A stretch of DNA of 64,000 nucleotides from Actinomadura chibensis NBRC 106107 (lineage in GTDB: Bacteria; Actinomycetota; Actinomycetes; Streptosporangiales; Streptosporangiaceae), in assembly GCF_001552135.1 (NCBI RefSeq), contig NZ_BCQP01000059.1, forward strand, positions 18,483 through 82,482, given 5' to 3'. The notes beneath the pieces are model-generated. The model did not search any database. It saw only the letters and a list, made by a program, of their open reading frames with translations, and was not told the DNA's origin. Shown one piece after another: positions 1 through 8,417 of this stretch. The position numbers and the translations under genes are program-made. Position 1 is the first letter of the stretch, and the number at the start of each line of letters is the position of its first letter.

Positions 1-1727
1 CGGGGCCCGTCCTGCTGCTGGTCATGGCGATGGCCGTCGGGATCCTGTCGGTGACGACGATGGCGACCTGGCGCCGGTCGCAGACCGACCAGGCCGACTT
101 CCAGGCGGGCGCCGACCTGCGGCTCGGCGTGCCGACCGGCGGCGTCGCCCCGACGCCGCTCGGCCAGACCGGACGCTTCGCCGCGGTCCCCGGCGTCACC
201 GCGACGACCCCGATGCTGCGCGTCGACGCCGACCTCGGCAACGAGCCGACGACGCTGCTCGCCGCCGACGCGCGGGCGCTCGGCCCGCTGCTGCGCGTCC
301 TGCCCGACCTGAAGGACGCCCTGCGCCTGGACGAGCTCGCGAAGCGGCGTCCCGCGACCGTCGCGCTGACCGTCCCGGGCAAGCCGAAGAAGCTGCTGTT
401 CGACCTCCGGCTGACCCGCACCGGGAAGCCGCCGATGGAGCTGAAGGGCGTCCGGCACACGATCGGGGTGACGGTCGCCGACGCCCGCGGCCTGACCCGC
501 GAGGCGAAGCTGACCGGGCTCGTCCCGGACGGCAGGGACCACACGCTCGCGCTCGACACCGCCGAGCTGGCCGGGCCGGGCGGCGTCCTGTCCTACCCGC
601 TGTCGGTGCGCGGCCTGCACTACTCCTTCGACGACAACGCGCCCGAGGGGACGTTCGAGCTGCGGCTCGGGCGGGTCGCCGGGGAGGGCACCGGGGACGC
701 CCCCAGGCCCGCGAACGGCGTCTGGGACGCCTTCACCGACGCGGCGACCGAGAAGGGCGACCCGCTCCCGACGTCCATGAAGAACAAGGCGGACGGGCTC
801 GCCACGCTCCAGGTCCCCGCCGCGCCGATCGTGGACCAGGGCTACTCGTTCGAGCTGATGGGCACCGTCCACGCGATGCTCGGCGCGGCGAACCCGCCGT
901 CCCACACCCGGCAGAACGCCGACCTTCAGCCGCTGGTGCCGGGCGTGGTCACCGCCGAGACGGCGCGCCGCGCGAAGGTCGGCGTCGGCGGCACCGTGAC
1001 CGTCAGCACGGTCGACGGCGACCAGCCGGTCAAGGTCGTCGCGATCGCGCCCGCGCTGCCGAGCGTCCCGCCGGACCGGCCGGGCGTCCTCGTCGACCTG
1101 CCGACGCTCACGCAGAGCAGGCTCGCCCAGGACGGCGACGCCGGGCCGAACACCGTGCCGCGCGAATGGTGGGCGGCGGCGCGGGACGGCCGCACCGGGC
1201 CCGCCGCCCGGGCGCTCAGCCGCGACCCGTCCCTCGGCGAGGTCGTCGCGGACCGCGTCGAGCTGCGCTCCCGGCTCCGCGACGCCCCGCTCGGCGCGGC
1301 GCTGCAGGGCGCGCTCGTGCTCGGCTTCGGCGCGGCGCTGGCGTTCGCCGTCATCGCGTTCGTGGTGAACGCGGCGGTGACCGCCGGGGAGCGGTCCCGC
1401 GAGTTCGCGGTGCTGCGCGCCATCGGCGTCGGGCCCCGGCAGGTCGCCGGGGTGCTCGCCGTCGAACAGGCGTACCTGGTCGCGCTCGGGCTGCTCGGCG
1501 GGACCGTCCTCGGCATCGTGGTGGCGCGGCTCGTCGTCCCGCACGTCGTGCTGAGCGTCCAGGCCGCGCAGCCGTACCCGCCCGCCGACCTGATCGTCCA
1601 GTGGCCGGTGGTGGCGGCCGTGCTCGCCGGGGTGGCGGCGGTGCTCGGCCTCGTCCTCGCCGCCGTGATCCGCCTACTCGGCCGCCGCGAGCTCGGCGCG
1701 GGGTTGCGGGTAGGTGAGGAGCGGTGA
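1..1727 (+). CDS. FtsX-type ABC transporter permease, 5' end outside window
   Basis: The frame is open from base 3, so the gene starts upstream; 574 residues are visible. It opens directly in a hydrophobic helix (VLLLVMAMAVGILSV), followed by a roughly 400-residue extracytoplasmic region. It ends with three hydrophobic helices in the last 150 residues, around a cytoplasmic loop with the FtsX-like segment EFAVLRAIGVGPRQV. This is the topology of MacB/FtsX-family permeases, which do not form a classical channel but couple ATP hydrolysis to periplasmic or cell-surface work. Its stop overlaps the next permease start (GTGA), which implies translational coupling. The substrate cannot be told; lipid, peptide or antibiotic export are possible. 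Confidence 0.85.
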   Translation, partial: GPVLLLVMAMAVGILSVTTMATWRRSQTDQADFQAGADLRLGVPTGGVAPTPLGQTGRFAAVPGVTATTPMLRVDADLGNEPTTLLAADARALGPLLRVLPDLKDALRLDELAKRRPATVALTVPGKPKKLLFDLRLTRTGKPPMELKGVRHTIGVTVADARGLTREAKLTGLVPDGRDHTLALDTAELAGPGGVLSYPLSVRGLHYSFDDNAPEGTFELRLGRVAGEGTGDAPRPANGVWDAFTDAATEKGDPLPTSMKNKADGLATLQVPAAPIVDQGYSFELMGTVHAMLGAANPPSHTRQNADLQPLVPGVVTAETARRAKVGVGGTVTVSTVDGDQPVKVVAIAPALPSVPPDRPGVLVDLPTLTQSRLAQDGDAGPNTVPREWWAAARDGRTGPAARALSRDPSLGEVVADRVELRSRLRDAPLGAALQGALVLGFGAALAFAVIAFVVNAAVTAGERSREFAVLRAIGVGPRQVAGVLAVEQAYLVALGLLGGTVLGIVVARLVVPHVVLSVQAAQPYPPADLIVQWPVVAAVLAGVAAVLGLVLAAVIRLLGRRELGAGLRVGEER

Positions 1728-4282
1728 TCCGGCTGGTTCGGGCGCAGTGGGTGCCGCTGGCCGCGCTCGGCCTCCTGACGTTCGCGGCGGCGCTGCTCGC
1801 CGTCGCCGTCCCGGCCCGGACGGCCGCCGGGTACGACCGCGCCGCCGTCGCCGCGATCGGGCCGGGCGCCGACGTCCGGGTGCAGGGCCGCGCGGCGGGC
1901 GCGGCGGCGTTCGGCGCGGTCCCGAGCGACGCGGCCCTCGGCGCGAAGTCGCTCACCTGGCAGCAGGTAATGCCGAAGTCGCTGCAGGACGTCACCGGCG
2001 AGCCGGAGCCGTCCGTCACCTCGGACGCCTTCCTCATCGACGGCGAGTTCGTCCGGCCGCGGCTGCTCTACCTCGGCTGGGACCCGCGCGCGGCGGAGCG
2101 CGTCCGGCTCGTCTCCGGCATCCCGCCGATCAACCCGCCCGGCGCGACCACCGGCGACATGAAGGTCATCCTCGCCAAGCGGTACGCGGACCAGATGGGC
2201 TACAAGGTCGGCGACCGGCTCGCGCTCGGCGACTTCACGGCCCGGATCAACGGGCTGTTCGAGCCGCGGGACCCCGCCGACGAGTTCTGGCTGCCGCGCG
2301 CCCGGATGCTGCGGCCGGTCGTGGAGAACATGCCGTCCACCGGGATCGAGGCGGACGCGGTCACGGCGCTCATCGACCAGAGCGCCTACGTCCGGCTGAC
2401 CAGCGAGCCGTCGTACCGGCTGCTGTTCAGCTGGCGGTTCCCCGTCCGCGAGGAGGCCGTCCGCGCCGGGGACGCCGAGGGCGTCGCCGAGGACCTGGAC
2501 GCCTACCGCTCGGCCGTCGCGGGCCGCGTCGACCTGTTCCCCTGCGAGATCCGCACCGGTCTTGACGTCACGCTCAAGGAGTTCGCCGCGCGGCTGCACA
2601 CCGCGCAGTCCGTGCTCGGGCTGGCGTTCGCCGGGCTCGTCGCGGTCGCCGCCGGGGTGCTGCTGCTCGCCGCCGGGCTGCTCGGGGTGCGGCTGCGGCC
2701 GCTGCTCGGGCTGATGCGGGCGCGCGGCGCGTCGCTGCGCCAGCTCGCCGTCCCGGCCTGCGGGCTGGTCGCGCTCGCGGTCGTCCCGTCCGCCGCGCTC
2801 GGCTACACGGCCGGCCGGCTCCTCGACGCGGGCCCGCCGCAGACCACCTCGATCTTCGCGATAGCCCTGCTGGTCGCGGCCGTGCTGCTGGTGTCCGCGA
2901 CGATCGTGGCGCGGGAGCGGAGCGGCGGGCTGAGCTCGGTCACCGACCGGCGCGACGACCTCGCCACCGCCCGCCCGTCCCGCTGGCGGCGCGCCGTCGA
3001 CCTGCTGCTCGTCGTGCTCGCCGCGGTCGGCGTCGTGCTGCTGCGCGAGCGCGGCCCGGACGCCGGGACCGACCCGCTGATCGCGGCCGTCCCGGTGCTG
3101 CTCGGCGTGGCGGTCGGCGTCGTCGTGCTGCGCGTCTACCCGTACCTGCTGCGCGCCACCGGGCCGTTCCTGCGGCGGCGCAGCGGCGCCGTCGCGTTCA
3201 TCGGGCTCGCCCGCGCCGCCCGGCAGAACCTCGTCGGGGCGCTGCCGGTCGCCGTGCTGCTGCTGGCCGCCGCCGTCGCCGGGTTCACCGCCACCGTGGA
3301 CAACGCGCTGAAGACGGGCCAGGTGCGCGCGTCCTGGGCGCGGGTCGGCGCGGACGCGCGGGTCGAGGCCGGGCCGCTGGACGAGGCGGGCCTCCGGCGG
3401 ATCCGCGCCGTGCCGGGCGTGACCGGCGTGGTCCGCGTCCGGACGATCGGCCGGGCCGGGATCACCGACGACCCGGCGCCGCTGACCGTCGTCGGCGTGG
3501 ACCTCGACGCCTACCGGAGGCTCGCCCCCAAGGTGCCGGACATTCCCGGCACGTCCGGGGTGCTCGCCTCGCCGCTCGCCGCCGACACGCTCGGGACCGG
3601 CACCGTCACGATCAGCCGGTCCGGGATGGACCCGATCCAGGTCAGGGTGGCGGGGGAGATCGAGCGGTTCCCGGGGCAGGACACGGGCAGCGCGTTCGTG
3701 ATCGTCCCGTACTCGATGGTGGCGAAGTCGACGGGCTTCCCGTCCCAGGTCTTCGTCGGTGGCCACGACCTGGACGCCAAGGCGCTGCGCGCCGCAGCGC
3801 CCGGGCACGCCGTCACGATGCGGGAGGACGTCCTGCACGGCATGACGCGGCTGCCGCTCGTGTCCGTCGTGCACGACACGTTCCGGGACGGCGCGCTCAT
3901 CGGCGGCGCGTTCGGGCTGCTCGTCGTGGTGTTCGTCCTCGTCGTCGGCGCCCGCACCCGGGCCCGCACGATCGCCCACCTGCGCGCCCTCGGGCTGAGC
4001 CGGCGGCAGAGCCGCGCCCTCGCGCTGGTCGAGATCGCGCCCGTGCTGCTCTGCGCGACGGCCGCCGGGTGGGTGCTCGGCCTGCTCCTCCCCGAGATCA
4101 CCGGGCCGGTCGTCGACCTGCGCCCCTACACGAACGGCTACGCCGTGACCGCGCACGTGCCGGGCGTCCCGGCGCTGCTCGGGCTGATCGGCGCGCTGCT
4201 GCTCGCCGCCGCGGCGGCGCTCGCCGTCGACCGCGTCTTCGACGCCAGCCCCGGAACCGTCCTGAGAACGGGGGATTCATGA
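1724..4282 (+). CDS. FtsX-type ABC transporter permease (large, two FtsX units)
   Basis: 852 residues from GTG at 1724, overlapping the previous stop by 4 bases. There is an N-terminal helix (VPLAALGLLTFAAALLAVAV), a large exterior domain to about residue 285, a first FtsX-like membrane unit at about 290-400 (LMRARGASLRQLAV in the loop), and further helices at 430-475. A second exterior domain is followed by a second FtsX unit at about 720-850 (HLRALGLSRRQSRALAL). The doubled architecture is typical of actinobacterial MacB-like exporters encoded with one or two ATPases. It ends in an ATGA overlap with the first ATPase, so all four cistrons look like one operon. Confidence 0.88.
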   Translation: MIRLVRAQWVPLAALGLLTFAAALLAVAVPARTAAGYDRAAVAAIGPGADVRVQGRAAGAAAFGAVPSDAALGAKSLTWQQVMPKSLQDVTGEPEPSVTSDAFLIDGEFVRPRLLYLGWDPRAAERVRLVSGIPPINPPGATTGDMKVILAKRYADQMGYKVGDRLALGDFTARINGLFEPRDPADEFWLPRARMLRPVVENMPSTGIEADAVTALIDQSAYVRLTSEPSYRLLFSWRFPVREEAVRAGDAEGVAEDLDAYRSAVAGRVDLFPCEIRTGLDVTLKEFAARLHTAQSVLGLAFAGLVAVAAGVLLLAAGLLGVRLRPLLGLMRARGASLRQLAVPACGLVALAVVPSAALGYTAGRLLDAGPPQTTSIFAIALLVAAVLLVSATIVARERSGGLSSVTDRRDDLATARPSRWRRAVDLLLVVLAAVGVVLLRERGPDAGTDPLIAAVPVLLGVAVGVVVLRVYPYLLRATGPFLRRRSGAVAFIGLARAARQNLVGALPVAVLLLAAAVAGFTATVDNALKTGQVRASWARVGADARVEAGPLDEAGLRRIRAVPGVTGVVRVRTIGRAGITDDPAPLTVVGVDLDAYRRLAPKVPDIPGTSGVLASPLAADTLGTGTVTISRSGMDPIQVRVAGEIERFPGQDTGSAFVIVPYSMVAKSTGFPSQVFVGGHDLDAKALRAAAPGHAVTMREDVLHGMTRLPLVSVVHDTFRDGALIGGAFGLLVVVFVLVVGARTRARTIAHLRALGLSRRQSRALALVEIAPVLLCATAAGWVLGLLLPEITGPVVDLRPYTNGYAVTAHVPGVPALLGLIGALLLAAAAALAVDRVFDASPGTVLRTGDS

Positions 4283-5217
4283 CCGACACGACCAAGGCGC
4301 CCGACCTCGCCGAGTTGGAGCGGCGCGCCACCGAACGCGGGCCCGCGTACGGCGAGGGCGCGCACATCGTGTGCGACAACCTCGTCCGCATCTACAAGAC
4401 CGACGGCGTCGAGGTCGTCGCGCTGCAGGGACTCGACCTGCTCGTCGACCCCGGCGAGCTGGTCGCGATCGTCGGCGCGTCCGGGTCGGGGAAGTCGACG
4501 CTGCTGAACATCCTGTCCGGGCTGGACGTCCCCACCGCCGGGGTCGCCCGCGTCGCCGGGTCCGACCTGCTGACGATGGCGGCCAAGGAGCGGCTGAACT
4601 TCCGCCGCCACCGGGTCGGGTTCATCTGGCAGCAGACGTCCCGGAACCTGCTCCCGTACCTGACGGCCGCGCAGAACGTCGAGCTGCCGATGCGGTTCGC
4701 CGGACGGTCCCGCCGCAGCCGTGCCACCCGCGCCGCCGAGCTGCTCGGCATGCTCGGCGTCGGGGACTGCGCGGGGCGGCGCCCCGAGGAGCTGTCCGGC
4801 GGGCAGCAGCAGCGCATCGCGGTCGCCGTCGCGGTCGCCAACGAGCCGAAGGTCGTCCTCGCCGACGAGCCGACCGGCGAGCTGGACACCGCCACCGCCG
4901 CCGAGGTGTTCGGCGCGCTCCGCCAGGTCAACGAGGAGTTCGGCACGACCACCGTCGTCGTCACCCACGACGCGCAGGTCGCCGAGCGCGTCGACCGGAC
5001 GATCGGCATCCGCGACGGCCGGACGAGCAGCGAGGTCCGCCGCCGCTCCGCCGAGGACGGCACCCGGCACGTCGCCGAGTACGCCGTCCTGGACCGGGCC
5101 GGGCGCGTCCAGCTCCCGAAGGCGTTCACCGAGGCGCTCGACATGCGCGACCGCGTCCGCCTCGACCTGGAGACCGACCACGTCGGCGTCTGGCCGGACC
5201 GGGAGGAGACCGAATGA
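4279..5217 (+). CDS. ABC transporter ATPase with C-terminal AbrB-like tail
   Basis: 312 residues; start ATG 4279 lies in the ATGA overlap with the permease stop. An N-terminal extension of about 30 residues precedes a complete LolD/MacB-type ATPase: Walker A GASGSGKST, Q-loop region WQQTSRNLLPYL, signature LSGGQQQRIAV, Walker B VVLADEPTGELD and switch His in VTHDAQ. After residue 260 comes a tail not needed for ATPase function (LDRAGRVQLPKAFTEALDM, then a VRLDLE-D-VGVWPD strand), which reads like a SpoVT/AbrB swapped-hairpin module. Coupled to the second ATPase by ATGA at 5214. Confidence 0.9.
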   Translation: MTDTTKAPDLAELERRATERGPAYGEGAHIVCDNLVRIYKTDGVEVVALQGLDLLVDPGELVAIVGASGSGKSTLLNILSGLDVPTAGVARVAGSDLLTMAAKERLNFRRHRVGFIWQQTSRNLLPYLTAAQNVELPMRFAGRSRRSRATRAAELLGMLGVGDCAGRRPEELSGGQQQRIAVAVAVANEPKVVLADEPTGELDTATAAEVFGALRQVNEEFGTTTVVVTHDAQVAERVDRTIGIRDGRTSSEVRRRSAEDGTRHVAEYAVLDRAGRVQLPKAFTEALDMRDRVRLDLETDHVGVWPDREETE

Positions 5218-5906
5218 CCGAGCCGATGGTTGCCGTCGAGGCGCTGACCCGCGTCTACAAGAGCGGCAAGATCGAGGTCCCGGCGCTGCGCGGCGCGTCG
5301 TTCACCGTCGCGCCCGGCGAGATCGTCGCGATCAAGGGCCGCTCGGGCTCGGGCAAGACCACCCTGCTCAACCTGCTCGGCGGGCTCGACTCCCCGGACG
5401 GCGGCACCATCCGGGTGGACGGCCGCGACGTCGGCGCGCTCAGCGAGGACGAACTGCTCGCCCTCCGCCGCGACCACATCGGCTACATCTTCCAGTCGCA
5501 CGGCCTGATCCCGGTGCTGTCGGCGGCGGAGAACGTCGAGGTGCCGCTCCGCCTGGCCCGCACCCCACCCGCGGAACGCGACGAGCGCGTCCGCGTCCTC
5601 CTGGCCCTGGTCGGCCTGGCCGACCACGCGCTCCAGCGCCCCTACGAACTGTCCGGCGGCCAACGCCAACGCGTAGCCATCGCCCGCGCCCTGGCGAACC
5701 GCCCGCGCCTGCTCCTAGCCGACGAGCCGACCGGCCAGCTCGACTCCGAAACGGCCGCCGCGATAATGCCCCTCCTCCGCGCCGTCGCAGCGGGCGAGGG
5801 CGTCACCATCATCGTCGCCACCCACGACAGCGCCCTCCTGGCCCAGGCCGACCGAGTCCTGGACCTCCAAGACGGCAAGATCACCGAAACCCCCGTCCCC
5901 GCCTGA
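5214..5906 (+). CDS. ABC transporter ATPase (LolD/MacB type)
   Basis: 230 residues, the usual length for a LolD-type ATPase. ATG 5214 overlaps the upstream stop by 4 bases. Walker A GRSGSGKTT, signature LSGGQRQRVAIARAL, Walker B LLLADEPTGQLD and switch His in VATHDS are all intact. It is the last gene of the exporter operon, and a strong hairpin follows within 40 bases. Two different ATPases with two unequal permeases suggest a heteromeric exporter, or alternative ATPases sharing one permease pair. Confidence 0.92.
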   Translation: MTEPMVAVEALTRVYKSGKIEVPALRGASFTVAPGEIVAIKGRSGSGKTTLLNLLGGLDSPDGGTIRVDGRDVGALSEDELLALRRDHIGYIFQSHGLIPVLSAAENVEVPLRLARTPPAERDERVRVLLALVGLADHALQRPYELSGGQRQRVAIARALANRPRLLLADEPTGQLDSETAAAIMPLLRAVAAGEGVTIIVATHDSALLAQADRVLDLQDGKITETPVPA

Positions 5907-5907
5907 T

Positions 5908-5942
5908 CACTCCACGGGAATCGCGTCCCCCGGGGTGGAGTG
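5908..5942 (+). terminator. Hairpin after ABC operon
   Basis: CACTCCAC at 5908-5915 is the exact complement of GTGGAGTG at 5935-5942, with further GGG/CCC pairing inside. It lies 2 bases after the last ATPase stop and 46 bases before the next gene. No U-run follows, as is usual in high-GC actinobacteria. Confidence 0.6.
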
Positions 5943-5988
5943 GGGGTGTTCTCGGTTGCCGGGTGGGGTGGGTGGGAAGTGACCGTTC

Positions 5989-7185
5989 ATGGCGACTGTG
6001 GTGTTGGTGGGGACGCTTGATACCAAGGGGGACGAGTACCTCTGGCTTCGGGAGCGGCTGTGGGAGCTCGGGTGCGAGGTCGTGCTCGTGGACGCCGGGG
6101 TTGAGGCTTCCGACGTCGATGCTGATGTTCCTGCGGGGCAGGTAGCGCGGGCTGGGGGCGCTTCGATCGATGCGCTTCGGGATGCCCAGGATCGTGGGGC
6201 CGCTGTCACCGTGATGGGTGTGGGAGCGGCGGCCGTGCTCGGTGAGTTGGAGCGGGTGGACGCCGTGCTCGCGGTGGGCGGGAGCGGCGGGTCTTCCATT
6301 GCGGCGCGGGCCGTCCGGGATCTGCCGATCGGCGTGCCGAAGCTGATCGTGTCCACGATGGCGTCCGGGGACGTGACCCCGTACGTGGGCGCCAAGGACG
6401 TCACGATGATGTACAGCGTCGTGGACATCGCCGGGCTCAACCGGGTGTCGCGGCTGATCCTCGGGAACGCGGCGGCAGCGGCGGCCGGGATGGCGAAGGC
6501 GTATGAGGCGGCGGCGCCTGAGGCGGGGGAGCGTCCGCTGGTCGCGGCGTCGATGTTCGGTGTGACGACGCCCGCGGTGGACGCGGCCAGGGAGCGGCTC
6601 GACGAGCTGGGTTACGAGGTGCTCGTCTTCCATGCGACGGGGGCCGGGGGACGCGCCCTGGAGGGGCTCGCGGAGAGCGGGCTGCTCGCCGGGGTGCTCG
6701 ACCTGACGACGACGGAGCTGGCGGACGATCTCGTCGGCGGCGTCCTGTCGGCGGGGCCGGAGCGGCTCACGGCGGCCGGGCGGCACGGGGTTCCGCAGGT
6801 CGTGGCGCCCGGCGCGCTGGACATGGTCAACTTCGGGCCGCGCGACACCGTCCCCGACCTGTTCAGGGCGCGGAATCTGTACGTCCACAACCCGACCGTC
6901 ACGCTGATGCGGACGACGCCGGAGGAGATGGCCGAGCTCGGACGGCGCGTCGCGGCGAAGCTGCGCGCGGCGAAGGGGCCGACCGCGCTGTTCGTCCCGC
7001 TCGGGGGCGTGTCGGCGCTGGACGCGCCCGGCCTGCCGTTCCACGATCCGGCGGCGGACGCGGCGTGCTTCGCCGAGCTGGAGGGCGCCGTGGAGACGGA
7101 GAAGCTCGACATGAACATCAACGACCCGGCGTTCGGCCGCGCCATGGCGGACCGGCTGCACCGGATGATCTCGGAGGGCGCGTAG
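5989..7185 (+). CDS. Tm-1-like ATP-binding domain protein (UPF0261)
   Basis: 398 residues from ATG 5989. The N-terminus MATVVLVGTLDTKGDEY matches the UPF0261 family, whose plant relative is the N-terminal half of the tomato mosaic virus resistance protein Tm-1. Family-like segments include GVGGSGG-type VGGSGGSSIAARAV near residue 97, TMASGDVTPYVG near 125 and VAPGALDMVNFG near 270. The first 400 bases use more A/T-ending codons than neighbouring genes. It is followed with a 1-base overlap by the TIM-barrel partner. In plants the two domains are fused; here they are separate. The bacterial function is not established; a catabolic or phosphotransfer role is only a guess. Confidence 0.85.
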   Translation: MATVVLVGTLDTKGDEYLWLRERLWELGCEVVLVDAGVEASDVDADVPAGQVARAGGASIDALRDAQDRGAAVTVMGVGAAAVLGELERVDAVLAVGGSGGSSIAARAVRDLPIGVPKLIVSTMASGDVTPYVGAKDVTMMYSVVDIAGLNRVSRLILGNAAAAAAGMAKAYEAAAPEAGERPLVAASMFGVTTPAVDAARERLDELGYEVLVFHATGAGGRALEGLAESGLLAGVLDLTTTELADDLVGGVLSAGPERLTAAGRHGVPQVVAPGALDMVNFGPRDTVPDLFRARNLYVHNPTVTLMRTTPEEMAELGRRVAAKLRAAKGPTALFVPLGGVSALDAPGLPFHDPAADAACFAELEGAVETEKLDMNINDPAFGRAMADRLHRMISEGA

Positions 7186-8006
7186 TGGAGCGGGAAGAGG
7201 TGCTGGAGCGGCTGCGGGCGGTCGTCGCGTCCGGGTGGCCGATCGTCGGGGCGGGGGCGGGCACGGGGCTGTCCGCCAAGTGCGCCGAGGCGGGCGGCGT
7301 CGATCTGATCATCATCTACAACTCGGGCCGCTACCGGATGGCGGGGCGCGGCTCGCTCGCGGGCCTGCTCCCCTACGGGGACGCGAACCAGATCGTGGTC
7401 GACATGGCGTCCGAGGTGCTGCCCGTCGTCAAGGACACGCCGGTGCTCGCCGGAGTGTGCGGCACCGACCCGTTCCGGCTGATGCCGGTCTTCCTCGACC
7501 AGCTCAAGGCCATGGGGTTCGCGGGCGTGCAGAACTTCCCCACGGTCGGCCTGTACGACGGGGTGTTCCGGCAGAACCTCGAAGAGACCGGCATGGGGTT
7601 CGACCTGGAGGTCGAGATGGTGCGGCTCGCGCACGAGCGCGACCTCGTCACCGCCCCGTACGTGTTCGACGAGGACCAGGCGCGGGCGATGGCGGAGGCG
7701 GGCGCGGACGTCCTCGTCCCGCACGTCGGGCTCACCACGAAGGGCAGCATCGGCGCGGGCACGGCGCTGACGCTGGACGAGGCCGTCGCCCGGGTGCAGG
7801 CGATGCAGGTCGCGGCGGCGGAGGTCCGGCCGGACGTCCTCGTGCTGTGCCACGGCGGCCCCATCGCCGAGCCGGACGACGCCGCCTACGTCCTGTCCCG
7901 CGCCGAGGGCGTCGTCGGCTTCTTCGGCGCGTCGTCGGTCGAGCGGCTGCCCACCGAGCGCGCCATCACCGAGCAGGTGGCGGCCTTCAAGAACCTGGAG
8001 ATCTGA
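7185..8006 (+). CDS. Phosphoenolpyruvate hydrolase family TIM-barrel protein
   Basis: 273 residues. Chosen start is GTG 7185, which shares its G with the upstream TAG and has GGAGGG 10 bases before it. The sequence runs ERLRAVVASGWPIVGAGAGTG, then SGRYRMAGRGSLAGLLPYGDAN, CGTDPFRLM, GVQNFPTVGL and VGLTTKGSIG, all hallmarks of the family that corresponds to the C-terminal half of Tm-1-like fusions. A 1-base overlap with the cupin gene (TGATG at 8006) completes a tight three-gene operon. The family name reflects fold similarity to PEP mutase/hydrolase enzymes; the substrate is unknown. Confidence 0.85.
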   Translation: MEREEVLERLRAVVASGWPIVGAGAGTGLSAKCAEAGGVDLIIIYNSGRYRMAGRGSLAGLLPYGDANQIVVDMASEVLPVVKDTPVLAGVCGTDPFRLMPVFLDQLKAMGFAGVQNFPTVGLYDGVFRQNLEETGMGFDLEVEMVRLAHERDLVTAPYVFDEDQARAMAEAGADVLVPHVGLTTKGSIGAGTALTLDEAVARVQAMQVAAAEVRPDVLVLCHGGPIAEPDDAAYVLSRAEGVVGFFGASSVERLPTERAITEQVAAFKNLEI

Positions 8007-8413
8007 TGCTGCGCAATCCCGGCGACGTCCCGACGATGACCTTCGACTGGGGCTCGATCAAATGGCTCGTCACGCCGTCCGGCGTGCCGGGCGCGCAGAG
8101 CACGCTCGGCGAGGTGATCGTCAACCCGGGGCGCGGGCACGCGCGGCACAACCATCCGGGCGCGGAGGAGGTCATCTACGTGATCTCCGGTGAGGCGACG
8201 CAGATGGTGGACGACAAGGAGCCGTTCACGATCCGGGAGGGCGACGCCGTCCACATCCCGAAGGGCGTGTGGCATTCCACCTACAACACGACGTGGCGCC
8301 CGCTCCGGCTGATCGTGACGTACACGCCGGGCGGCGAGGAGAAGGCGCTCGAAGGCGCCCCCGATTTCCGGTTGCTGGAAACCGGCGCCGTGCCGGAGTG
8401 GCGGCAGGACTAG
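8006..8413 (+). CDS. Cupin-domain protein
   Basis: 135 residues, start ATG 8006 overlapping the previous stop. Single cupin_2 barrel with both metal motifs: GHARHNHPGAEEVIYVISGE (two His, one Glu) and VHIPKGVWHSTYN (His). It is the third gene of the Tm-1-like operon, so it probably acts on the same metabolite, perhaps as isomerase or dioxygenase, or simply as a binding protein. The gene ends 4 bases before the convergent ROK gene. Confidence 0.85.
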   Translation: MLRNPGDVPTMTFDWGSIKWLVTPSGVPGAQSTLGEVIVNPGRGHARHNHPGAEEVIYVISGEATQMVDDKEPFTIREGDAVHIPKGVWHSTYNTTWRPLRLIVTYTPGGEEKALEGAPDFRLLETGAVPEWRQD

Positions 8414-8417
8414 GCGG

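Noticed and set aside
926..4156. Very long minus-strand open frame opposite the ABC permeases
   Set aside because: Low-complexity Arg/Gly/Pro/Asp product with no domain. It mirrors third-position GC bias of the real plus-strand genes, a standard antisense artefact in high-GC DNA.
1..5906. Antibiotic biosynthetic cluster around the exporter
   Set aside because: No biosynthetic genes follow; the neighbour is a general metabolic operon. Upstream sequence is not available.
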